DNA of 64,000 nucleotides, from positions 2,814,501 to 2,878,500 of the forward strand of contig CM027377.1 in NCBI GenBank assembly GCA_015680905.1, given 5' to 3'. This document shows, piece by piece, positions 50,550-64,000 of this stretch. A program made the translations under genes and the position numbers. Position 1 is the stretch's first letter, and each line of letters starts with the position of its first letter. This DNA is from Coptis chinensis (lineage: Eukaryota > Streptophyta > Magnoliopsida > Ranunculales > Ranunculaceae). The notes beneath the pieces were generated by a model. It did not search any database, had not been told where the DNA came from, and saw nothing but the letters and a program-made list of their open reading frames with translations.

Positions 50550-53500
50550 TCAAATACTTAAATGATCCTCCCTCGGCAGACTGTGTATGGTGTCGGACCA
50601 CCTTCCGGGCGAGTGATCGCTGCTATTTGAAGATACCTGAGCTTCAGCTCTGACATCCCTGATCATTCTCAAGACCTCCTTCATTACTGGTCGGTTATCT
50701 GGTGCCCGTGCTACACAAGTCATTGCAACGTTTAACAGTGCTCCAAGTTTTTCTTCGGATGCTTCATTCCCTGATGAAGGATCCTCCCCAGACTCCGTTT
50801 CTTCTTCTCGTACAGACTGAACCCAACCAGGAATGTCAGCTCCATGTTCTTGGACAAGGTCTTGGAAAGGTGTCTTACCCGTAAGAAGTTCTAAGAGGAG
50901 AACACCAAAACTGTAGATATCGGATTGTTGAGTTGGTAGTTTACGAGGATCTCGGCATTCAGGAGCTCGGTAAAAAAGGGAAGAAGCACTGGATTCTTCA
51001 ACTGAGTCAGGGTCTCGAAATGCAGTCAAACCATAGTCAGTCAGACAAGATTCAAAATCTGAACCCAAGAGTACATTGGAGGATTTCAAGTTTCCATGAG
51101 TTAGGCCAGGGTTTGAGTGGAGGTAAACCAATCCAGTTGCTAGATCCTCAGCTATTTTTAAGCAAGATGTCCAGTGTAGTGGCTTTCCACCACCTGAACT
51201 TCTTGATCCTGCACGAATAGTAATGGTTTATTACATCATTCATTAAACTAAGCACACAACTATGTTTGCAGAGCCTAATGAAAATAACTGCTAATATTGA
51301 ATTAACAGAATTAAGAGAAGAAAAACTATCATGTAATATTGATAAGAGAGAAGAAAATAAGTGTCAAAATACAAACACCAAACTTCAGTCTGATACAAAC
51401 AAATCAGTAGGTCCCTGATCCACTGCTATTCCGCCAGTTATGCCAGTGACTATTTGACTAGGTCAAAACTCCAAACAATTCAGAAAATAAAACCCTACTA
51501 ATGATAGATTTGGAGATCTATCAAATTTGTGATGTTGTATATCCCCGCAACTTTGGTTTATTCTTCAAAACAATGCAAGGAAGTTGAAAAACCCATGAAC
51601 AGGTGAGACGTCTTTTTCTATCTATCCCAGACAGGACAACCTACCCCATACTACTTAATTTCGCTTCAATTACAGCAAAGACAGAAAAAACCAAATCTCC
51701 TTTTTTTGATCTGAGAAACAGGCCCACCTACAATTACCCATTATTATGAATGCATAGTGTCTTTTGTGAATCATGTGCCCATTTAATTCCATCATATGAT
51801 TCAAGTAAAATAAGTAGGCATTATTATGGATAGCATTATGCAGAAAAACGTCACAATGAGAAGACAAGGCTTAGAGGTTTTGCCCAATAAGCTCTTGACC
51901 AAGTGACTAGCTCTCAATCTAGGTACAACCAAACATAGGTCGGGGATATAAGCAGGAAACCTTGAAATTTTAATGAAAATGTTGGTTTCTTTCTTACCAA
52001 AAAAGCATTGGAAAGTATGAAGAATTGAAAACTGCTGTCAAAACTTTGGTGTTTCAACTTGTCCAGTATTCCATTATGCAATTTACTATAACTTTGGTGT
52101 TTACTATAACAGTTACTGTGAATGCATTATGGCATGCTAATTGCTAAATAGTGCACACTCACATGCAAATTAGTTAGGAGAAGCTAATAAATTAGATTAT
52201 TTAAGACAGAAACTACTAGAATAGAAGCAGTGAAAGAGGATAATGTGGGGTTAAGAATTACCATGAACAAGGGAGAACAAACTCCCATTGGGGAAGTAAT
52301 CATAGACCAGCAAACGCTCTTCCTTGGCTTGAAAATAAGCCCTGAGTGGGACCAAATTAGGATGTCTAAGCTTCCCAATCACCAACATTTGCTTCCTAAA
52401 CTCATCCAACCTTGGATACCTTGAATCCTTCAATCTTTTCACTGTAACAATAAAACCTGATTCCATCACTGCCTTGTAAGTACTTCCCATTGTTCCTCTC
52501 CCTAATGTCTCTGCAGAAGCTTTTAACAAATCCTCCAAACTGTAACTCATTTGCTGATCTCCTGGTCCACAAAACACTAAACTCCCTAACCCTTCTCCTT
52601 CCCATGAAAATCCCACCCCTTGTTTATCTCCATTATTACCACCACCCATACCAGAACCTTCACCACCCACTAACCCGCTTTCTGTCACATGATCTTCCCC
52701 ACCTTTGTAACTCACCTCACGTGACTTGTTGCTCTCTCTACTCTTCTTGTTACAGAGTATACTCAACAGAAGTAAACACACTAACACAAGAACCAATCCA
52801 CCAATACTTCCAGCTATAATGGCAATAAATTTTCCCCTTTTTCGATTTTTAGAAGACGATTTTTTCGAAGACGGTAATGGAGATTCTGCGCCGACTGGGG
52901 ACAATGCACTACTACATGGTTTTTGAATTTGTACACCACATAGATTTAAGTTATTGGAAAATGAAGAGTTATTGAATCGAATTAATGCTGCGGTTAAAGG
53001 AATCGCACCGGAGAGTTGATTGTTGGATACATTGAAGAATCTCAAGCTAGTTTGATTGAATGGTGGGACTTTTCCTGTGAGCTGATTGTCTTGCAAGTAT
53101 AGAACATATAATCGTCGCAATTTTAGAACAGACATTGGTAATTCACCAGAGAGCGAGTTCCCCGACATAACAACTACTTTTAAACGGTGAAGACTAGTAA
53201 TGGAGGTCGGAAAGTGGCCCGAGAAACGATTGTCATTGAGAAAGAGAGATTTGAGATTGGGTAAACCAGAAAGATTGGGGATTTGGCCAGTAATGGAGTT
53301 TCCTTTGAAACTCAAAACTCGAAGCTGATCGAGTTGGTTCAATGTTACTTCTTGCAATGTTCCATTTAAGTTCAAGTGTTCTAAAACAAGCTTTGTAACT
53401 CTTCCTCTATTACATTCTCTGACACCATCCCATTTACAGAAATCTGAATTATTTCCTCCCCATTGAAGTGTGTTTAATGGATCAATCGTTGACTTCAAAC

Positions 53501-53603
53501 TAAGCAATGCATCTCTATCCCCTCTTGATCTTGCTAATGGAAGTAAAAAAAGTAAACAAAGAAGCTTAAAGAATAAAAATGAGTAGTACCTTGTATCTTC
53601 CAT
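50550..53603 (-). CDS. LRR receptor-like pseudokinase (At1g60630/At1g10850 type)
   Basis: Two exons on the minus strand, 53603-52262 and 51208-50550, joined G|GA across a 1,053-base GT-AG intron placed where this subfamily has its kinase intron; 666 residues. MEDTRYYSF starts a signal peptide (an upstream in-frame start at 53675 would put 24 polar residues before it). Then LRRNT-2 ([20 protein letters not shown]), about five LRRs, a basic/serine linker, a transmembrane helix ([20 protein letters not shown]) and a kinase-like domain. Catalytic motifs are altered: [11 protein letters not shown] in the loop, VKRL lysine kept, HRD replaced by THGNLKSSN and DFG by DYG. It is therefore predicted to be a pseudokinase that signals by scaffolding. 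The frame is intact. Confidence 0.9.
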
Positions 53604-54600
53604 TGAACTGAATAATAGTAATGCGCGCAGCAGAAAATTTGAAATCTTTTTCTCAGATCTTCTTCTTTCCCACATTAATGATGTTTCTTTCCTTCTCTTG
53701 CTGTGTTTCTATTTCCATCACTTTCTGCATTAAACTCATTTCGCATTCTTCCTCATTGTCTCTGTATCATTTCTCTTTAAAGTATCATCATTTCCACAGT
53801 GCAATACAGTGAAACATCACATTGTCAAACAAGCCCAACACCAATATCATACCAATATCAAAAGCTCAAATCTTCAATGAATCCCGAAAACTTATTTTAG
53901 TTCTTGAATTGCATGCTCGACAAAATCACGTGAAATGACTACAGAAGTTTGCAGAAAGATGTATAGTTTTTTTACTATTTTCCTCGGGTTCCTCAACTCA
54001 AGTACAGTACTCACACACAGACACTTCAGAATCTTACTTGTTTAACAACTTCGAGACACAAGAGTGAGTGAGTGAGAGAGAAGAAAATGTAGCTCAAACC
54101 CAAAAGCTTTCTTCTCTAAACTCTCTATCTCTTCAGTGCTGCATTGAAGAGGAGGAATGGAGTTCAAGTGTACAACAAGAATAACATTGAGATCTGTGAA
54201 GAAATGTGCATGTTGCTGCAACGAACATAACTAATAATTGAAGAGAAAGTGGTAAAATAAAAGAAAAAAACACCAGTCAACACATTCTAACACAGTAACA
54301 GCTCATCTGTTTATGTAAGATTTGCATTTTTTTTTTCCCTCACAGAGAAGCAGTGAAGGAATTGAAGTCCATAGTTAGAGTGTCAGCAATGAGCTGTCGA
54401 TGTTCCAAGGACATGTGTAGTTGGTTGAGACTTGAGACTGTGGAGAGTTCAAGTGAAAAAGTGATGAGTTGACAAGCAGAAAAAGTGAATCTAAGATCAC
54501 GTGGTCTGAGTGCTAGAGTTAATATTGTGGACCGAAATTCTGTTAAAATTATTAAACTTTGACATACATTTTCGTCTTATGCTTTCCTAAAAACTAAACG
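53604..54600 (-). promoter_or_regulatory. Upstream region of the LRR pseudokinase gene
   Basis: CT/GA-rich sequence typical of a plant leader and promoter region lies up to about 54.5 kb. No precise core element was assigned and no gene was recognised. Confidence 0.35.
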
Positions 54601-54659
54601 TTCTCAGTTAGTTTTGTACACGACGTGCTAACCCTACACGAAATTAGTTGGTTTTGGTT

Positions 54660-55245
54660 CGGAAAAAAAGTTTTTGGATCATTTAAGAGTTGACCCGTTG
54701 ACCCATCAAATAAATAGATTGGATTAGGGTCATGTATGTTAATCCGTTAGTAGACCTGATTAGTTTTCGGGTCTAATGGGTCGGATCATCATAATTTGTA
54801 TAATCTATTTTAAAATAAGTTTCATTATTTTTTAAAATCTCATGTATCCTAACAATCTAAAATAAACGACTAAAAGAAGAAGAATTAGCCATCATATTAA
54901 TTTATTCAATAAATATATGTTTATTTATTCAATTTTCATTGATATGTAATTGGATTATGGATTGTTTTTGAGAATTAATACATATATATTTTTTTATATA
55001 TGTTTTTTTGATAAATAAAATTGTGAAATACTAAATATTTTGTATACAAATTGTTTGTTAATCTGATCCGAAAATGATCTAAAATTGATCCGCTGACTTA
55101 ACAGATTACCCGTTGGGTAACCCATTATATAAACGGGTTGGGTTTGGATTTGACAAACTTGACACAATTAGTAATTGAGTTAGATTTGGGTTTGCTCTCC
55201 TAATAACACTAACCCGACCCAACATGACCATTGCCACCCCTAGTT
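54660..55245 (-). mobile_element. Possible hAT-like element remnant
   Basis: Read on the minus strand, the right end begins TAGGGGTGGCAATGGTCATG and is followed by GGGTTGGGT-type repeats (55085-55220), a pattern common at the ends of plant hAT elements. Matching GACCCGTTGACCC text near 54690 may belong to the other end. Target duplications and the left limit were not found. Confidence 0.3.
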
Positions 55246-55993
55246 ATTCCAAAAAGTAGTGGATTTGAGTTTGACGTTAATTTGTCAGTGAGAAAGTTCC
55301 CATTGAAATAGGCGGAAATCCAGGTAAAAGACAGGAAGAAGCAAATTATATGTCTACTTTCGGTTTCAAGACTTGGCCTCATATCCCGTTTCAAATCTCT
55401 CCCAATATACAAAAGGATCCCACCAGACTACCAGAGTACCTTATTTAGTTCGTATTCTTTGTCCCATGCTCAGCACGACTATACAATCGTGACTAGCAAT
55501 TTCACAAACCTTACTACCACCTTTGTGTTGATTAGTTCAAAATGTGGGTATACTGACTCTGTGACTCAGTGTATCAAAAAGTTTAAGTGATTTGCTATGT
55601 CATTGCTCTTTCCCTTTCTACTGTGAAAAATATTCCTAATATCAATGAATTCCAGTTCTCCAACTCTCCACGTAAATGTGCCCTTTTGTGTTTGGCACAA
55701 GACAAGTGCACAACATGTTGGCATTTGCGCTTCAAAATCCAATTCTGGAATTAGGACTATAGGAGCAGCATCCACTGGCTCAAAAATCATCCGCAAAGAA
55801 TCCAGCAAGGCGGAAAAGTTGAGATGAAACTTGATCCAGGCCCAATATATATCTTTCCTCTGTAAAGAAAATGGGCAAATGGCTCGTGGCAACAGTATCG
55901 ATTTGGGTCAACTGGATTTTTTAGTTTCCTAAATTATCTTCATTACTAATTTCTATTTACGGCCTCTTATACTAGGTAAAATATAAATTCTGG
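55246..55993. other. Spacer with an unassigned 108-codon minus frame
   Basis: A minus-strand frame at 55892-55566 has fairly protein-like composition (FEPVDAAPIVLIPELDFEAQ) and begins after an acceptor-like TTTTCTTTACAG. I could not place it in a family and saw no flanking exons. It may be a gene relic. Confidence 0.25.
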
Positions 55994-56002
55994 TATTTAA
56001 AA

Positions 56003-56163
56003 CAGAATAAATTTGTGGACAAGCAACTGTTTGCTGTCCATAAGACCTCAGCTTCTTATTGGTGGAGTGGCTGCCCAAAAAAACTATGCCTACTGACCGA
56101 AAAAACTGTTAAACAATAGAATTGTGCTGTTTGTGGACAAAATCTGTCCACAAATTCGGACTC
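56003..56163 (+). mobile_element. Mutator-type MITE, copy 1
   Basis: A 161-bp element flanked by an exact 9-bp duplication TATTTAAAA (55994-56002 and 56164-56172). Ends CAGAATAAATTTGTGGACAAG and CTGTCCACAAATTCGGACTC are imperfect inverted repeats. The interior includes ATTGGTGGAGTGGCTGCCC, shared with copy 2. Confidence 0.82.
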
Positions 56164-56172
56164 TATTTAAAA

Positions 56173-56779
56173 AGAGTATAAATGTTATTAAAATATAATT
56201 CTTTCAAGTCAACAATTTCTACTGGGCTTTATGTAATATATATATGCTTATAATGCATGAAACCATTTGGGCCAGCCCTTGATTCTTTTGAATCCCAAGT
56301 CTGACCCGCCCAGACAAATGAAAAGCTGCAAGTAGAATGGATTTTGACTTAAACGAAAATCAAGCCCCCAAAACAACACTTAGAATTTGATTATTGGTTT
56401 TCTTAAATTTTTCCGTGAAAAAACAAAAAAAATATAAACACTACCTACGTAGAGGTGAAAAGAGAGGAAAAATAATGACTTACATTAGAAATGCTCTAAT
56501 AATTTGGGATAATGCTTTTTAAGCATTTACAAAGAGTGGTCCAACTAGGTGTCCTTATAGAGGCCCATATAACGACTCATGAGGCCTAGGAAAAAGAGTT
56601 GACACTCCAACAGACGAAGACCCATTATCGAAAAAAGAGAGAGACGAAGACCTTATATATATGAGGCCCACATAAACGCAAAGATTTTGATAAACTGACA
56701 GCCATAAGCCATTGCAATCAACATGCATAATCTTCATCTTACGAAAATTACAAAACAATTCTCGAAGTCTACATCACCT
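56173..56779. other. Spacer between the two MITE copies
   Basis: AT-rich sequence with no recognised gene; a 67-codon minus frame (56555-56758) is unsupported. Confidence 0.4.
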
Positions 56780-56788
56780 CATGGTTTA

Positions 56789-56993
56789 GAGTCCGAATTT
56801 GTGGACAAGTCTGTCCACAAACAGCAGTTTCTTATTGGTTAACAGTATTTTTGGGCAGTTTTAACAGTATTTTTTTTGGGCAGTTTTAACAGTATTTTTG
56901 GGTAGTTTAACAGTTTTTTGGGGCAGCACTCCACCAATCACCAGCTGCTGTTTTGTGGACAGCAAATAGTTGCTTGTCCACAAACATACTTTC
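56789..56993 (-). mobile_element. Mutator-type MITE, copy 2 (inverted) with internal minisatellite
   Basis: A 205-bp element flanked by an exact 9-bp duplication CATGGTTTA (56780-56788 and 56994-57002). Its reverse complement aligns end to end with copy 1. The interior has about four copies of a 22-26-base unit (GGGCAGTTTTAACAGTATTT), of which copy 1 has only a trace. Confidence 0.85.
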
Positions 56994-57036
56994 CATGGTT
57001 TATAACTCTAAATAACTTGGTTTTACCAGTTCGTAG

Positions 57037-57540
57037 TTTTTTTTTTTTTTTTTTTTTTTTTTTTCGATAATATATCATATATTATAAACTAAATATTAAG
57101 TACATCTGTTTTCTGAAAGAGAAGAGGAGGAGGCAAATGTCTGACATTCGCAGATGCCCATTTTGCCAAAATATGGGCCTCCCCATTAGAGGTTCTAGGT
57201 ATCCATTTACATATAAACTTACTGAAACTAGTACTAAGGTTCTGAATAGACAGCAAAATTGGGTGGCAGTTCCAGTCTGTGGGAGATGAGCCTCTTGTGA
57301 CAGCAGCAACTAGGGATTGATTATCACCTTGAATCTGGACTTCAGACAACCCCAACCTTTTGGCCAGTTTTAATGCCACTTCTGCAGCAGAGAACTCTGC
57401 GTGTTCAACACTAGTTGCATGAAACCTTGAATAAGCAGCAGCTATCATGAGTCCTTCCTCAGAGTAACAACAAGCTCCAGGAATGTACCAATAGTTACCG
57501 GCCTCACGATATTCATAAGCTGATATATAAACGACAAATT
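57037..57540 (-). mobile_element. 5'-truncated L1 LINE: RNase H domain and poly(A) tail
   Basis: A 28-base T run (57037-57064) is the tail of a minus-strand element. Before it lies a frame, 57448-57089 and open further upstream to about 57530, with RNase H features: SVEHAEFSAAEVALKLAKRL, the DNQSLVAAV block with its acidic residue, and KWIPRTSNGEAHILAKWAS near the end. The first catalytic strand is missing, so the copy is truncated. Plant L1 elements carry such a C-terminal RNase H. It is not a host gene. Target duplications were not resolved. Confidence 0.7.
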
Positions 57541-57957
57541 AGGAATATGTTAACTCTATTTCATTGCAACCTTGGTCTCATCAACTTTCTCATAGTCCAA
57601 ATGCAAAAGGCAAGAAAATTTACAGCTTCGTTGAGTATTTTATGTTAAGAGTTTGGAGGTAGCATTGTTAGGCCTTCTAAAATGACAACAAAATTTGATC
57701 CAGTTTTTAAAGAAAACATGTTAAGCATTGCTAAGTATGTATTGCATAGACACTTCTTAAAGTTGCAATTACATGGCAAAAGAGAAAAAATGAACACAGT
57801 TAATACAGCATAAAACTTCTTAGTATAATGCTTTCAAAGAAAATTCGTCTCAAGTTTGTATTTCTTAGCTAACTAAAGCCAACCATATACTTCTCAACGC
57901 ATCAAACACACAGTACATAAATTAGACTCAATTAATTGTCAAACCGTGGAAGCTCCC

Positions 57958-57965
57958 TATATAAA
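57958..57965 (+). promoter_or_regulatory. TATA box of the carboxypeptidase gene
   Basis: TATATAAA in the context CTCCCTATATAAATTAGG lies 41 bases before the start codon at 58006. That would give a very short leader. Confidence 0.6.
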
Positions 57966-58005
57966 TTAGGCAGATTCAGTATATTCTGGTAAATACTTCA
58001 TTTCA

Positions 58006-62482
<4,477 letters not shown>

Positions 62483-62754
62483 CAAATAAAAAGATGCCAT
62501 CTGCCAGCTTCTAATGGAGCTTTCACCGATAATAAATTGAATTATGTATTACTCAATTTTGGACCTTCTTCATAGTTCATACACATGAAAGCGAAATAAG
62601 AATCAAAATAAATGTAGGGTAATTTTGGCCTTTTATGCGTTGTCTCATCTGTCATCCCTTGTATTATTCTCCCCCTTTCAATGGCCTACTGGGCGAAAGA
62701 TCGAAACAACGACAGACGTTAGGTTGATTACAGACTTATAGTATTATTCACATT
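62483..62754. other. 3' flank of the carboxypeptidase gene
   Basis: This is the probable 3' UTR and downstream sequence, and includes the out-of-frame continuation of the carboxypeptidase C-terminus to 62515. Nothing else was recognised. Confidence 0.4.
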
Positions 62755-62898
62755 ACTAGAATAGTTTATATTATCATCGATATGTATCAGTGTGTCACCT
62801 ATATATTACTATATAGAAAAATATGGGACTAGAATAGTTTATATTATCATCGATATGTATCAGTGTGTCACCTATATTACTATATAGAAAAATATGGG
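62755..62898. repeat. Tandem duplication, two units of about 72 bp
   Basis: ACTAGAATAGTTTATATTAT begins at 62755 and again at 62828; the two units are nearly identical through AGAAAAATATGGG, the second lacking two bases. The similarity suggests a recent duplication. Confidence 0.9.
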
Positions 62899-64000
62899 AT
62901 ATGATGAATAGCGTTTTCATGTACGTCACAGGAGCAGTTTGGTAATTTCACATTCTCTTTTATTCTTTTTTTTTTTTTTGTCATTTTGTAGGGGCAAAAT
63001 TGTAGTTTTATAATTTTTTAAATTAATTTCTAATCATAAAGGGCTTTATGTTGGGAAAAGTCAAACAAATAGGGGTAAAATAGTCTTTTTCACATATGTT
63101 ATAAGAGTATAATTGTATTTTTTTTTTTTTTTTTTGAATGTCTAAACTTTGCCATTTGTCTTCATTGGTGGGTCTTCTCATCTCGTCGTGAGAAAGTTAA
63201 ACAACGGCTGCACAGTTGAATATGTGCGCAGCACGTGCCTTTTGCTAGTACTGGATTAGTGGTATGGTAATGGTCTAATAGAGAATCAACTCTTTGAAGC
63301 TGTGTGAGTACTCTTAGCATCTACTCTGCGTTATAAAGAGGGTAGGCGAAGCACCGTGGAAAATACTGTTCGCACAAAACGACAAAAATACTTTTTTAGT
63401 TTTTATTTTTTTTGTTAAAGTGAGTACTAGTATACATAGTACAAAATATTGCGATATCTATTGACATTTCAAATAAGAATACAATAATATTCAGGATATG
63501 GGTTTGATATTCTCTATCATGGAAAATTGCAAATATCTTCAATATATCCTAAAATATTGTGGCATATATACTTTTTTTTTTTATTCTTCTCTCTCATTTT
63601 TGACCTCTAAAGCACTGACGCACCTGCTAATGGGCTGTGTCCGCGTCGGATGCGGTCAATATGGTCAAGATGCAGTCAACTAAACCGGACGCGGGTCAAG
63701 ACACGGTCAACATGGTCGAGATGCGGATTTTGACCCAAAAAAAATAAAAAATAAATCAAAATAATATTAAAAAACTCAATTTTTTCATTTTTTGTTTTGT
63801 TAAGACTTAGGAGATGTTTTTAAAGTTTGATTAAGAAATATTAAACTTAATTTTGTGGCTATTTATTTTTAATAGTTTTGAATTTATAAATGTTGATATA
63901 TTTAATTTAGTTTTTAATGTTCAATTTATATAAAATAAAATTATAAATATTAATTAATTTTCGCGTCCTTTGTTGCGTCTGTGTCCTACCTTTTTGAGAT
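62899..64000. other. AT-rich right flank with a short GGTCAA-type tandem repeat
   Basis: At about 63640-63730 variants of TGCGGTCAATATGGTCAAGA occur three or four times. The rest is AT-rich with T runs. No gene was recognised before the window ends. Confidence 0.45.

Noticed and set aside
55566-55892. 108-codon minus frame near 55.7 kb
   Set aside because: Composition is protein-like, but I could not assign a family, start or neighbouring exons, so it is mentioned only in the spacer entry.

Overview
The window is nuclear DNA of a flowering plant, almost certainly a eudicot. It is AT-rich and its genes have many short introns with GT-AG borders. It carries plant-only families (Q-rich ARF with a miR167 site, TOM1/TOM3, C-terminal remorin, phytosulfokine receptor, DEP-DUF547) and a plant mix of MITEs, SINEs, L1 LINE tails and one copia-like LTR element. 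I could not name the species. I found no tRNA or rRNA gene, CRISPR array or prokaryotic feature, and no undescribed gene system.

Layout: 0-3.8 kb is a LINE 3' tail and AT-rich spacer. 3.8-7.7 kb (+) is a glutaredoxin/DEP/DUF547 gene. 8.2-8.7 kb is a PIF/Harbinger-type MITE and 9.2-9.5 kb a minisatellite. 9.8-11.4 kb (+) is a zinc-knuckle TIPIN/Swi3 gene, followed by a tRNA-derived SINE. 13.8-16.9 kb (-) is a PSKR1-type receptor kinase with two frame breaks. 17-22.3 kb holds a foldback element, a 315-bp tandem duplication and a UMP-CMP kinase-like pseudogene. 22.3-28.0 kb is a decayed copia-like LTR element with an intact 5-bp target duplication. 28.2-29.2 kb is a head-to-head pair of the same MITE seen at 8.2 kb. 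29.5-32.3 kb (+) is TOM1/TOM3-like and 35.5-39.4 kb (+) a long remorin. 42.7-48.3 kb (+) is an ARF6/ARF8-type gene with leader uORFs and a miR167 site. 50.5-53.6 kb (-) is an LRR receptor pseudokinase. 56-57.5 kb has two Mutator-type MITEs and a LINE RNase H tail. 58.0-62.5 kb (+) is a serine carboxypeptidase-like gene whose GC-AG intron holds a kelch-like pseudogene on the opposite strand.

The genes do not form a pathway. From memory of Arabidopsis, PSKR1, TOM3 and a remorin lie close together on chromosome 2, while a paralogous remorin lies beside ARF6 on chromosome 1. The order PSKR1 - TOM - remorin - ARF6 here looks like the undivided ancestral block.

The second general observation is that otherwise well-preserved genes show 1-2 base indels, mostly in short runs: PSKR1 twice, the ARF once, the carboxypeptidase near its C-terminus and perhaps the start of the glutaredoxin/DEP gene. 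Consensus errors are as likely as true loss. Exon borders below were worked out by hand from splice motifs, reading phase and family similarity.
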